In this document: positions 1 to 9,765 of the stretch, one piece after another
Position numbering within the stretch: position 1 is the first letter of the stretch
Layout: every line of letters begins with the position of its first letter
Origin: an uncultured Alphaproteobacteria bacterium
Lineage (GTDB): Bacteria; Pseudomonadota; Alphaproteobacteria; Rhodobacterales; Rhodobacteraceae
Length of the DNA stretch: 64,000 bases
Assembly: GCA_902600895.1 (NCBI GenBank)
Contig: CACKLF010000003.1
Coordinates: forward strand, 20,510-84,509
Direction of reading: 5' to 3'
Notes under the pieces: model-generated
What the model was told of the DNA's origin: nothing
The model's input: the letters and a program-made list of their open reading frames with translations, nothing else
Databases searched by the model: none
Position numbers and translations under genes: made by a program

Positions 1-1167
1 GCCAAATATCTCTTCACGAACTATTTCCATAGAAGATTCGACATTTGAAATTAATGTGGGTGGATAAAAGCACCCCTTCTCATTACAATTTATTTCTGCT
101 TGGAATATGTTCGCTCCTTCACCCCGACTTATCTCCACCATATTTTCAATTTTATTTAATTGTGACTTATTTATGATTGCGCCCATATCTATCGATTTAT
201 CAAGTGGGTTACCAACTCGGAGTTTCTTGATCCTGGCTATAATCTTTTTTTTGACTATCTCATAAATATTTTCTTGAACTAAGAGTCTGGACCCAGCACA
301 GCAAACCTCTCCTTGATTTAACCATATCGCGTCAACTAATCCCTCTATTGCACTATCTATGTCAGCGTCATCAAATATGATAAATGGTGATTTTCCACCA
401 AGTTCAAATGTCACCTTCTTATCTTTTCCAGCAGTGGCCTTTCTTATCCTTCGACCAACCTCAGTAGACCCGGTAAAAGCAATTTTGTTTATACTATTAT
501 GTTTTATGAGATTTTCCCCAGTTTCTCCATCTCCAGTAATTATGTTTACCACACCCTTAGGTAATTGAGCCATTTCACAAATTTGGGAAAAGTATAAGGC
601 GGTAAGTGATGTATATTCTGCTGGCTTTAAAACTACACAATTCCCTGCAGCTAACGCTGGAGCTATTTTCCAAGACAACATTAAAAGAGGGAAATTCCAT
701 GGTATAATTTGAGCTACTACACCAACAGGTTCGTAGTTAGAAAATTCCTCATCAATAATTTCTGCCCATCCAGCATGATGGTAGAAATGTCTCACAACTA
801 AAGGAACGTCTATATCTCGTGTTTCCCTAATAGATTTACCATTTTCCAAAGTTTCCAACACAGAAAGTAATCTAGAGTTTTTTTGAATAATTCGAGCAAT
901 TGCATACAAATATTTTGCTCGGTCATGTGGATACAAAGAAGACCACTTTTTTTGTGCTGTTGTGGCAGCTTTTATTGCTGAAACTACATCTGTAGTATCG
1001 CCCTTTGAAATATTTGCTAACACATCTCCATTAGCAGGGTTAAAGGTTTTAAATGTTTTCTTAGGTTTGGTAAATTTACCATTTATAAAATGTCCAAAAC
1101 TTCGATTTTTTGATTTGAGCCACTCTTGAGCAATTAAATCACTTTCCAAAGCCTCTCCATAATCCAT
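1..1167 (-). CDS. Aldehyde dehydrogenase family protein (C-terminus cut by window edge)
   Basis: Reverse-strand translation from ATG at 1167 gives MDYGEALESDLIAQEWLKS...VVAQIIPWNFPLLMLSWKIAPALAAGNCVVLKPAE...ELGGKSPFIIFDDADID...NQGEVCCAGSR, i.e. ALDH NAD-binding and catalytic Cys/Glu motifs; runs off the left edge. Confidence 0.93.
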   Translation of the reverse strand, partial: MDYGEALESDLIAQEWLKSKNRSFGHFINGKFTKPKKTFKTFNPANGDVLANISKGDTTDVVSAIKAATTAQKKWSSLYPHDRAKYLYAIARIIQKNSRLLSVLETLENGKSIRETRDIDVPLVVRHFYHHAGWAEIIDEEFSNYEPVGVVAQIIPWNFPLLMLSWKIAPALAAGNCVVLKPAEYTSLTALYFSQICEMAQLPKGVVNIITGDGETGENLIKHNSINKIAFTGSTEVGRRIRKATAGKDKKVTFELGGKSPFIIFDDADIDSAIEGLVDAIWLNQGEVCCAGSRLLVQENIYEIVKKKIIARIKKLRVGNPLDKSIDMGAIINKSQLNKIENMVEISRGEGANIFQAEINCNEKGCFYPPTLISNVESSMEIVREEIFG

Positions 1168-1207
1168 TTGTTTATATTCAGAAATTATATTCAATTATTT
1201 TTCTCTT

Positions 1208-2212
1208 CTATGATAACCCATGCCTGTTAAAGGCTGAGTATTGACCAGTGATGTAAAAGTCTAGTTGCCTCTCGATATCGGAAAGCAATGATGAAGCTCC
1301 AAATCGAAATAACTTAGGGTTTAACCACGCTCTCCCAAGTTCTTCATTTACGATTATCAAATAATTCAACGCATCTTTAGCTTTTGATATGCCACCCGCT
1401 GGTTTATAGCCCACTTTATGGCCAGTAAGCTCATAATAATCACGAATTGCCCTTAGCATAACTAATGTAACTGGCAAAGTTGCATTTATATTTTCTTTAC
1501 CTGTCGAAGTTTTTATAAAATCTGCTCCTGCCATCATGCAGACCCAAGAAGCCTTAGCAACATTCCTAAGCGTTCCAAGTTCACCTGTTGCTAGTATAGT
1601 TTTTAAATGACTTTTACCACAAGCAGATTTATACTCTTTCACTTCATCATATAGCTTTTTCCAATTTGCATTTAAAACATGTTGCCTAGAAATTACCACA
1701 TCTATTTCTTCTGCCCCAGCAGCTACAGATTCATGTATTTCTAAAACTTTTAATTTAAAAGGGGTAAGACCAGCTGGAAAACCAGTAGATACCGCAGCAA
1801 CAGGAATTTCACTACCACGAAGTGAATTTCTAGCTTCCTTTACCATATCATGATAAACACATACGGCGCCTACCTGTAAGTTTAGATCTCTTACTTGAAG
1901 AGCATCCACTATAGACCTTTTAATTGGTGATCTCGCCTTAGCGCATAATCGCTTAACCCTACCCGGGGTATCATCTCCCGATAAAGTTGTTAGGTCAATG
2001 CAAGAAATTGCTTTTAGCAGCCATGCAGCCTGACTAACTTTTTTAACAGACCTTCTTTTGGTAACTGTAGCACAGCGGCGTTCTACAGCACTAGTATTTA
2101 CTTTTTTATCAATAAAAAGATGCTCGTCGTAAGGTAAGCCTTGATTTCTAAGGTCATTTAATAAATGGTGCTTTAATATTTGTGCCATTAATTTCTGTGA
2201 GTAATATTCCAA
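1208..2212 (-). CDS. deoC: Deoxyribose-phosphate aldolase
   Basis: VGAVCVYHDMV, VAAVSTGFPAGLTPFKLKVLE, ADFIKTSTGK, VGYKPAGGI motifs of DeoC. Confidence 0.92.
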   Translation of the reverse strand: MEYYSQKLMAQILKHHLLNDLRNQGLPYDEHLFIDKKVNTSAVERRCATVTKRRSVKKVSQAAWLLKAISCIDLTTLSGDDTPGRVKRLCAKARSPIKRSIVDALQVRDLNLQVGAVCVYHDMVKEARNSLRGSEIPVAAVSTGFPAGLTPFKLKVLEIHESVAAGAEEIDVVISRQHVLNANWKKLYDEVKEYKSACGKSHLKTILATGELGTLRNVAKASWVCMMAGADFIKTSTGKENINATLPVTLVMLRAIRDYYELTGHKVGYKPAGGISKAKDALNYLIIVNEELGRAWLNPKLFRFGASSLLSDIERQLDFYITGQYSAFNRHGLS

Positions 2213-2254
2213 ATAAAAAATCTGTTCAATCTACATAAGTGAGAAATCTTTAAG

Positions 2255-2788
2255 ATGTCAAAAGAAAAATCAATATATTATTTTGGATATGGTTCAAATA
2301 TGTCATTGGCATACATTCAAAATCGGCGTGGCGTTTATCCCACAAAAAGTTTGCCAGGTCGTCTTAATGGTTACCGTCTGATTATGAATATGCAAGGACC
2401 TATATTCATAGAACCGAGTTTCGCGAATATTACTCCAGACAACAGTGGATTAGTTGAAGGTGTCGTCCATTTAATTTCTGAGACTGAACTAACTAAAATC
2501 ATTAATACTGAAGGCGAAGATTATGAGGTTACCGATATTACGGTACAAACAAAAGATGGTAATAAAGTTGCTAAGACCCTAATTTACAAAGCTTTAAGTG
2601 ATAAGGATATTCCACCATCTCGTCGATACATGAAAATTTTAATAAAAGCTGCAAAAGATTCTAGGCTTAGCAAGGAATACATTCGAGGATTAGAATCTAG
2701 ACCCAGCGTGTATTATCCAATTTTATCTGAGATCTATGCGGTAAGAGTATTTTATTGGGTATGGTCTAGATCTCGACTTAAAATTTGA
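2255..2788 (+). CDS. Gamma-glutamylcyclotransferase-like (AIG2/GGCT fold) protein
   Basis: N-terminal YYFGYGSNMS motif plus GVVHLISETEL and EGEDYEV. Confidence 0.75.
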   Translation: MSKEKSIYYFGYGSNMSLAYIQNRRGVYPTKSLPGRLNGYRLIMNMQGPIFIEPSFANITPDNSGLVEGVVHLISETELTKIINTEGEDYEVTDITVQTKDGNKVAKTLIYKALSDKDIPPSRRYMKILIKAAKDSRLSKEYIRGLESRPSVYYPILSEIYAVRVFYWVWSRSRLKI

Positions 2789-2839
2789 TATTAAATCTTT
2801 TTGATATTAGATTAGTATAAAATCGTATAGGGGGAAAAT

Positions 2840-3997
2840 ATGTCATTATTATCGTCAACTGCAGGCTGGGTAACAGAGGAGCATTCACTTTTTGCGGATG
2901 AGGCTTCAAAATTTTTAGATGTTGAGCTAAAACCTCAAATTGAAAAGTGGGCGAACAATGGAGTAGTGGAAAGAAGTTTTTGGAAGAAAGCTGGAGAAAT
3001 GGGACTAATGGGAGGAAGCGTACAGGAGGAATTTGGCGGCTCTGGTGGAGACATATCCTTTGACGCAATTACGGCATATTTACAAGCAGCAAAAGGTGAT
3101 GCTGGGTGGGGATACGGCATACAGAGTATAGTAATCCATTACATAAACGCCTATGGTTCAGACGAGCAAAAAGCCAAATGGTTACCACAGTTAGTAAATG
3201 GCGAAAAAATAGCCGCGTTAGCAATGACTGAACCAAATTGTGGATCCGACTTGCAGGCTATAAAGACTCATGCAGAAAAAGATGGAAATCAATACAAAAT
3301 TAATGGCTCGAAGACTTTTATAACAAATGGAGGAAGTGCTGACCTCATATGTTTAGCTGCAAAAACTGATCCCAGTGAAGGTTCTAAAGGTATATCACTC
3401 CTAATGGTTGAAACAGACAATTTAGAAGGCTTTAGACGTGGGACTCCCCTTAAAAAAGTTGGTATGAAAGGAAATGATACGGCTGAATTATTTTTCGAGA
3501 ATGTTAAAATTCCGCAAACTAATTTACTAGGGTCTGAGGAAGGTAAAGGCTTCTATCAGCTAATGAAACAACTTCCTTGGGAACGTCTTTATATAGGGAT
3601 AGCAGGTCTTGGCGCAGCAGACTGCGCTCTGGATGAAACGATTAAATATGTCAAGGAACGAAAAGCTTTTGGGAAAAGAGTATTTGATTTTCAAAATACT
3701 AAGTTTAAATTAGCTGAACTTAAGACAAAAGTTGAAGTAACAAGATCATTTATAAATGACTGCATACAAAAATTAATGTCAGAAGAATTGGATGCTGCAA
3801 CTGCATCAATGGCAAAGTATTGGGGCAGTCAAATACAAGGTGAAGTATTAGATGAATGTGTACAGCTTCACGGTGGTTATGGTTTTATGGCTGAATATCC
3901 TGTAGCTCGAATGTGGACTGACGCAAGAGTACAAAAAATTTATGGTGGCACTAATGAAATTATGAAAGAACTTATTGCTAGGTCTCTTGATATTTAA
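2840..3997 (+). CDS. Acyl-CoA dehydrogenase family protein
   Basis: LAMTEPNCGSDLQAIKTHAEK, ERKAFGKRVFDFQ, QLHGGYGFMAEYPVARMWTDARVQKIYGGTNEIMKELIAR. Confidence 0.95.
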   Translation: MSLLSSTAGWVTEEHSLFADEASKFLDVELKPQIEKWANNGVVERSFWKKAGEMGLMGGSVQEEFGGSGGDISFDAITAYLQAAKGDAGWGYGIQSIVIHYINAYGSDEQKAKWLPQLVNGEKIAALAMTEPNCGSDLQAIKTHAEKDGNQYKINGSKTFITNGGSADLICLAAKTDPSEGSKGISLLMVETDNLEGFRRGTPLKKVGMKGNDTAELFFENVKIPQTNLLGSEEGKGFYQLMKQLPWERLYIGIAGLGAADCALDETIKYVKERKAFGKRVFDFQNTKFKLAELKTKVEVTRSFINDCIQKLMSEELDAATASMAKYWGSQIQGEVLDECVQLHGGYGFMAEYPVARMWTDARVQKIYGGTNEIMKELIARSLDI

Positions 3998-4362
3998 GAA
4001 TCAAAATTATATCTCACATCATGCCAGCTATTAGTTGGAAAAATCCAAAGTATCTCCAGCGGTATCTTACCTATATTTTTTAAGCCGTGTTTTTCATTTT
4101 TTTTGATATATACCACCGAGTCTTTTCTGAGCTTTTGCTCTTCATTAGAACTTAGAAGCATACCTACTCCTTTTCTGACAATATAGATTTCCTGAGGAAT
4201 ATGATAATGTAGCGATAGTGAAGAGTTTATGGGTATGTGCAATATACCGCAAGAGATACCCTCACTCTTTGATATATTTTTGTCTACAAGCAATTTCCAT
4301 TTCAAGGGAGAATAGTCTTCATTACTCTGCCAATCTAATTTATCAATATTGGATATAAACAT
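3994..4362 (-). CDS. Small cupin-domain protein
   Basis: ISCGILHIPINSSLSLHYHIPQEIYIVRKGVGMLL...KKNEKHGLKNIG cupin motif pattern. Confidence 0.75.
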   Translation of the reverse strand: MFISNIDKLDWQSNEDYSPLKWKLLVDKNISKSEGISCGILHIPINSSLSLHYHIPQEIYIVRKGVGMLLSSNEEQKLRKDSVVYIKKNEKHGLKNIGKIPLEILWIFPTNSWHDVRYNFDS

Positions 4363-4436
4363 TTTACCTCATGTAATTTAAAAAGTTATTGAAAAAATCA
4401 TAAACATTATTGTAAAGATAAATAAAGTTTTATGAA

Positions 4437-5108
4437 ATGTACTTTGAATCTATGGATATCAAATTAATCTACTTTAATTTTCCTTTTTGGCGGGCGGAGG
4501 TATCAAGGATTGCTTTGTTTCATGCTGGTATAAAATTTAAAGATGTGAGAATATCCTCAGAGGATTTTTCTAACATCAAAACTAATGGCAAACTAAAAGA
4601 TGGAACCATTATCCCAACGAAAGCTCTTCCTTGTTTGACCGTTGATGGGGTAAGTATTTGTCAGACTGGTGCAATAGCAAGATTTTGTGGAAAGCTGAGC
4701 GGTCTATACCCGAACGATGACTATTTAGCATGCGCATCTATTGATCAAATACTGGATACCTGCACGGATATAACAAATTCCCTGTCATATCCACCTAATT
4801 TTCAAAATGAAAATGATCAAGAAAACTTCAGAAAATCCTTATGTCAAGTTGATGGAAAATTAACTAAATACCTTAAGGCATTAAATTTATTAATAAAAAA
4901 TTATAATATTATTATTAAAGACCTATCACCATCTCCACATTTTACTATTGGAGATCTGGCTACTTGGGGAATAGTAAAGTGGCTTAAGAGCGGTGTAATT
5001 GATTATATTCCTACTAACATAGCTGATTCATATTCAGATTTAATACTAACTCACAACAGAGTTTCTGAGCTGAAAACAGTTCAGGAGTGGCTATCAAAAA
5101 AATACTAG
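4437..5108 (+). CDS. Glutathione S-transferase-like protein
   Basis: Thioredoxin-fold start IKLIYFNFPFWRAEVSRIALFHAGIKFKDVRI, ALPCLTVDGVSICQTGAIARFCGKLSGLYP. Confidence 0.82.
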   Translation: MYFESMDIKLIYFNFPFWRAEVSRIALFHAGIKFKDVRISSEDFSNIKTNGKLKDGTIIPTKALPCLTVDGVSICQTGAIARFCGKLSGLYPNDDYLACASIDQILDTCTDITNSLSYPPNFQNENDQENFRKSLCQVDGKLTKYLKALNLLIKNYNIIIKDLSPSPHFTIGDLATWGIVKWLKSGVIDYIPTNIADSYSDLILTHNRVSELKTVQEWLSKKY

Positions 5109-5134
5109 GCAATTAATTCTGCGGAGAAAGTATA

Positions 5135-6112
5135 TCATCGTATTACATCTAATATTGTCACCCTATCAAAATTTGCACCACATAGAAGAACGACGCTTTC
5201 TTCCATATTAAAGCTAGCTTCATGCTTTAAATATCCCGCCAATGCTAAAGCTGCAGCTCCCTCCACTAAAACCTTCTCATCCCAAGCTAATAGTTTAAGG
5301 GCGCTCATGATGTCCTGTTCGCTACAATGAATAATTCTATCAATGACTTTACTCGCAATAGGCAAAGTGATTGAGTCATCATCAACACCTCCAGCACAGC
5401 CATCCGCCAGAGTTTCTAAATGCTCTGTTTCAACCACCTTACCCTGCTTGATGCTTGCGGCTAATGCTGCAGAATTTACTGCACTGACTCCTATAATCTT
5501 AACATTAGAAGACAAAGATTTGATGACAGATCCAATACCAGATATGAGGCCTCCACCTCCCATAGAGATGAAAACATTCTTTACTTTGGGTAATTGCTCT
5601 AGTATTTCAAATCCTATTGTTCCTTGTCCCGCGATTACGAATTCGTCATTGTAAGGCGAGACATATGTATAATTGTCAGAAGCTGCTAATTGGCGAGCTT
5701 TTTTTTCCGCCAAACCAGAGTCACCAGAGTTGAGCAATGTTTTTGTCCCATAACTTCTTATTTTTTCTAATTTTGCTCTTGAAACATTTTTGGGAAGTAC
5801 CACTGTCAGTTGATACCCCATAATTTTGGCTGCATAAGAACACGCTATTCCATGATTGCCAGATGAAGCGGTGATAATGTCTTTATTGGTTGGTAATTGA
5901 GAAATCTTTGATAACGCCCCCCGTACTTTAAAAGAGCCAGTCATTTGAAAATTCTCTGACTTGAAAAATAAAGAAGGACTAACTCTTGAACTTATTAAAG
6001 GGGTATAACTTATATCAGGGACTATAATTTTTCTAACTTTAGCACTATTTTTTGCTACCTGTGAGATTAGATCAGAATTTTTCATTATATTCTTTATTAT
6101 GTTTATTGCCAA
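5135..6112 (-). CDS. PLP-dependent threonine/serine dehydratase family (EutB-like); likely true start near 6085
   Basis: FFKSENFQMTGSFKVRGALSKI, TASSGNHGIACSYAAK, VFISMGGGGLISGIGSVIK, VVLLCGANFD motifs of fold-type II PLP enzymes. Confidence 0.88.
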   Translation of the reverse strand: MAINIIKNIMKNSDLISQVAKNSAKVRKIIVPDISYTPLISSRVSPSLFFKSENFQMTGSFKVRGALSKISQLPTNKDIITASSGNHGIACSYAAKIMGYQLTVVLPKNVSRAKLEKIRSYGTKTLLNSGDSGLAEKKARQLAASDNYTYVSPYNDEFVIAGQGTIGFEILEQLPKVKNVFISMGGGGLISGIGSVIKSLSSNVKIIGVSAVNSAALAASIKQGKVVETEHLETLADGCAGGVDDDSITLPIASKVIDRIIHCSEQDIMSALKLLAWDEKVLVEGAAALALAGYLKHEASFNMEESVVLLCGANFDRVTILDVIR

Positions 6113-6389
6113 AAAGAATTCTTCCGAAAATTACAATGTCCTTAGTAGCTAAACCTCCTAGATCTGCTACCATGATATCATTTTCATTTTTTTTTCTGCC
6201 AACTATTTTTTGATCCAAAATATTACCGAACTCTAGTGTTTTACATTCAGTTTTATCAGCATTTAACCTTTGAAATTCTCCATGGTGAAGCGATTGTGAT
6301 ACTAAATCAGAAACTAAATTTTTACTCTGGTTTACTGCTAAAATGAAATTAAAGTTCCTCTGAATTTCAGCTTTTGTTGAAATACGCAT
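6072..6389 (-). pseudogene. Truncated ornithine cyclodeaminase/EutC-like C-terminal remnant
   Basis: Only 105 aa, covering the C-terminal SQSLHHGEF...EFGNILDQKIVGRK...IMVADLGGLATKDIVIFGRILFG segment; the in-frame sequence upstream runs straight into the GFA-family gene, so no N-terminal domain is present. Confidence 0.65.
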
Positions 6390-6400
6390 CCTAGCCCTTT

Positions 6401-6760
6401 CTAACCCTTTACAATGCTGAATGTACTTCCTTTCACAAGGCCTATTTCAGGCAAATCCTCTGTGGTTAAATGGTCAAAACATCCAACATTCACCCCCATA
6501 GCGGCTACAGATCGGCGAATATGATGCGTATAAATTCCACAAATTTTGCAAAAATAGTGCTTAGCAATATTTGAATTCCATTCGTACAAAGAGAGAACGT
6601 CATCACCTTTTAAGAGTTCAAACTCTTCTGTCTCGATTAAATTTATAACAGTACCTTTTCTTTTACACAAAGAGCAGTCACAACGGATAGTTTTTTCAAA
6701 GTTAGAAGCTACCCTAAATACCACTGCGCCACAATGGCAAGATCCAGTAAATTTTTTCAT
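6401..6760 (-). CDS. GFA family (glutathione-dependent formaldehyde-activating/CENP-V-like) protein
   Basis: GSCHCGAVVFRV, CDCSLCKRKG, HYFCKICGIYTHHIRR zinc-binding motifs. Confidence 0.88.
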   Translation of the reverse strand: MKKFTGSCHCGAVVFRVASNFEKTIRCDCSLCKRKGTVINLIETEEFELLKGDDVLSLYEWNSNIAKHYFCKICGIYTHHIRRSVAAMGVNVGCFDHLTTEDLPEIGLVKGSTFSIVKG

Positions 6761-6838
6761 CCTGTTGCCTTAAAAACATTCCCAGTATTAATATTTGTAA
6801 TTATAGTAAAAAGTCACAAAATTAGAAAGTTTTTTGAA

Positions 6839-7852
6839 ATGAGTAATACTGCAAGGGGTTATGCCGCTAAAAACGGTTCAAATAAACTTGAGCTTATGGA
6901 GTATCAATTAAAAAATCTTGAAGCTAATGAAGTTGAAATTGATATAGATCATTGTGGCGTTTGTGGTACAGACGTGAGCTACATAAATAATAAGTTTGGA
7001 ACCACAAATTATCCGTTTATTGGCGGGCATGAAATTGTAGGACGCATAACCAAAATGGGTTCTAGAATAACTGATTTTAATTTAGGAACAAAAGTTGGTG
7101 TTGGTTTTTTTAGAGGTTTTTGTAATAAATGCTCTCATTGCCATGATGAAAATGAAAACTTATGTTCGCTAAAAGAACCTACGATTGCATCGAATGGAGG
7201 CTTTTCTAATAGGATACGGGTACAGGCTAATGCTTGTGTGCCTATACCGGACGGATTAGATTACGCCAAAGTATCTCCACTGCTATGTGCAGGCATTACT
7301 GTCTTCAGTCCACTGGTTGAGTATAATGTTTCATCTATGAGTAAAGTAGCTGTTATAGGTGTTGGTGGGCTTGGACATGTAGCTTTAATGTTTTTAAAAA
7401 AATGGGGATGTGAGGTAACTGCAATAACCAGTACGAAATCAAAAGCAACAGATGCTAAGACGTTTGGAGCAGACAAAGTTATTGGAACATATGACGAAAA
7501 AGAGCAGCAAAAATTTTCACAGTACTTTGATATGATCTTTTATACTATTGAAGAGGACCTACAATGGAACAACTTATTAGATTTAGTGGCTCCAAACGGG
7601 AGATTGCATTTCTTAGGACTCCCGAAACAAGAAATTTCATTTAATATTCTAAACTTACTAAGATTTCAAAAAACTATTTCTGCATCTATAGTTGGAAGTC
7701 CAAAACGAATGTTTGAAATGTTGAAGTTCGCCTCTAAGCATCAAGTTTTGCCAGTAACGGAACAGTTCCATTTTTCAAAAATCAATGAGGCCATAAGAAA
7801 GCTCGAAGCGAATGAACTTAGATACCGCGCGGTCCTTAGTTGGAATTTATAG
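6839..7852 (+). CDS. Zinc-dependent alcohol dehydrogenase (CAD/YahK-like MDR family)
   Basis: HCGVCGTDVSYINN, GHEIVGRI, CNKCSHCHDENENLCS, VIGVGGLGHVALMF; start placed at the ATG at 6839 rather than 6734. Confidence 0.9.
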   Translation: MSNTARGYAAKNGSNKLELMEYQLKNLEANEVEIDIDHCGVCGTDVSYINNKFGTTNYPFIGGHEIVGRITKMGSRITDFNLGTKVGVGFFRGFCNKCSHCHDENENLCSLKEPTIASNGGFSNRIRVQANACVPIPDGLDYAKVSPLLCAGITVFSPLVEYNVSSMSKVAVIGVGGLGHVALMFLKKWGCEVTAITSTKSKATDAKTFGADKVIGTYDEKEQQKFSQYFDMIFYTIEEDLQWNNLLDLVAPNGRLHFLGLPKQEISFNILNLLRFQKTISASIVGSPKRMFEMLKFASKHQVLPVTEQFHFSKINEAIRKLEANELRYRAVLSWNL

Positions 7853-7996
7853 TTTTTACTATTTCCATAAATTAGTTAGATAACATATATTAAATGTTGG
7901 ATTTTTAGTTCCATCTTTAGCAACTTTTTTTAAATGTAGAATGTAATTATTATTTGATGTAAAACTAACTTTGTCATTTTATAAGTTTGGTCTTAT

Positions 7997-8881
7997 ATGG
8001 AAACTGAAATAAGCTATTTTAGAGGAGTAATATTTGTTCTACTTGCAGGTACCTTATGGTCCACTGTAGGTATAGCAGTAAGATCAATAGAGAATGCATC
8101 TGTTTGGCAGATTTTATTTTTCCGATCTATCAGCTTGTCAATTTTTCTTTGTATCGTAATCTATTTTATTTCCCGAGGAAGGCTAACAGCATTAATCCAA
8201 AAAAATTTTTTGAGCTATTTATATGGAGGAATTGCCCTCTTCTTTGCTTATTCAGGTGGAATTTACTCTATTCAAAATACCTCAGTTGCCAATGCTATGC
8301 TTTTGTTTGGGTCTGCACCAATAATTACTGCAATCCTAGCAACAGTTTTTATTAAAGAAAAATTAAATTTTGCAACAATTATATCTATAATATTTGCCTT
8401 TTTGGGTATTTTGATAATGGTTTTTCAAAAAACATCTGGAAATAACCTCAATGGTAACCTTGCAGCTTTAGCTTCAGCTTTGGCTTTCGCACTTTTTACA
8501 ATTAATTTACGTTATGGAAAAGATACTCAGATGTTACCTTCAATATTTATGTCTGGTCTCGTAGGTATTATTTTTACTTCACTAATTATATGGTATAACA
8601 AGGCAGGAATAAGCCTTTCAACAAATGACGCTACCATCGCTATAAGTATGGGAGTTTTTCAAGTGGGTAGTGGATTAGTTCTTTACACTATTGGATCTAA
8701 AGCAGTTCCAGCCACGCAACTCACTATCCTTTCCATGGGAGAGGTTCTATTAGGCCCAGTATGGGTTTGGATTTTCTTAAATGAGGGTACAACAACAAAT
8801 ACGATAATTGGTGGTTTTATTTTACTGAATGCTATAATTTATAACGCAATTTATGGAAAACAGAGCAAAAATTTAGCTTAA
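7997..8881 (+). CDS. EamA/DMT-family transporter
   Basis: ~10 hydrophobic segments, GTLWSTVGIAVRSIE, terminal GEVLLGPVWVWIFLNEGTTTNTIIGGFILL. Confidence 0.88.
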   Translation: METEISYFRGVIFVLLAGTLWSTVGIAVRSIENASVWQILFFRSISLSIFLCIVIYFISRGRLTALIQKNFLSYLYGGIALFFAYSGGIYSIQNTSVANAMLLFGSAPIITAILATVFIKEKLNFATIISIIFAFLGILIMVFQKTSGNNLNGNLAALASALAFALFTINLRYGKDTQMLPSIFMSGLVGIIFTSLIIWYNKAGISLSTNDATIAISMGVFQVGSGLVLYTIGSKAVPATQLTILSMGEVLLGPVWVWIFLNEGTTTNTIIGGFILLNAIIYNAIYGKQSKNLA

Positions 8882-8946
8882 GGTCCAAAATTATTTTGAA
8901 AAATAAAGATAATTATGAAATATTTATTAAGGGGGATTTTTTAAAA

Positions 8947-9765
8947 ATGTACAATACTCTAGAATTCATGATTGAGGGCGGTATTGCAAATGTACGTTTG
9001 AATCGCCCAGAAAAACATAATGCTATCAATTTAGACATGTTTCGTGAACTTGGGGAGGTTGGAGAGTTTTTATCAACTAATGAGGATGTACGAGTAGTAA
9101 TCTTGTCCGGAAACGGAAAGTCTTTTTGTGCAGGAATTGATCTTGAGTCTATGGGAAAACTTACTCAAAATGGTTCTTTTGATGAAATGGCACTAAAACC
9201 ACTTAAGGGTTCAGATTCAAATTTTTTTCAAAGGGCGGCAACTATCTGGTATGACCTACCAGTGCCAGTGATAGCCGCTGTACACGGTGCTTGCTTAGGA
9301 GGTGGTATGCAAATTAGCCTCGGTTGTGATGTTCGTGTAGCTAGTCCAGATGCAAGTTTTTCAATAATGGAATTAAAGTGGGGGATAATACCTGATATGG
9401 GTATTTCTGTAACTTTGCCACGATTAATCAACTACGAAAAAGCCATGGAACTTACCATGACCAATAGAAAATTCTCTGCTAATGAGGCAGTAAATCTAGG
9501 TATTGTGTCAAAATTAGCTGATTCTCCGATAGCTCAGAGTCGTCTGATCGCTAATGAAATTCTCAAAAAGTCACCAGATGCTATTTATCAATTAAAGAAA
9601 TTATATAAAGCAGCTTGGACCACCAATAAGCAAGAGTTATTAAAGTTAGAAGCAAACCTTCAAACTACTTTAATGGGAGGTGAAAATCAGATGGAAGCTG
9701 TAGCTGCGAATTTTTCCAACAGAGTTCCAATTTTTAAATCAATGAAAAAAGTGATAAAAAATTAA
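8947..9765 (+). CDS. Enoyl-CoA hydratase/isomerase family protein
   Basis: NVRLNRPEKHNAIN, GNGKSFCAGIDLESM, AAVHGACLGGGMQISLGCDVRVASPDASFSIMELKWGIIPD. Confidence 0.92.
   Translation: MYNTLEFMIEGGIANVRLNRPEKHNAINLDMFRELGEVGEFLSTNEDVRVVILSGNGKSFCAGIDLESMGKLTQNGSFDEMALKPLKGSDSNFFQRAATIWYDLPVPVIAAVHGACLGGGMQISLGCDVRVASPDASFSIMELKWGIIPDMGISVTLPRLINYEKAMELTMTNRKFSANEAVNLGIVSKLADSPIAQSRLIANEILKKSPDAIYQLKKLYKAAWTTNKQELLKLEANLQTTLMGGENQMEAVAANFSNRVPIFKSMKKVIKN

Noticed and set aside
2778-3120. Minus-strand ORFs 2778..3068 and 2935..3120
   Set aside because: Antisense to a strongly conserved acyl-CoA dehydrogenase; composition typical of antisense reading.
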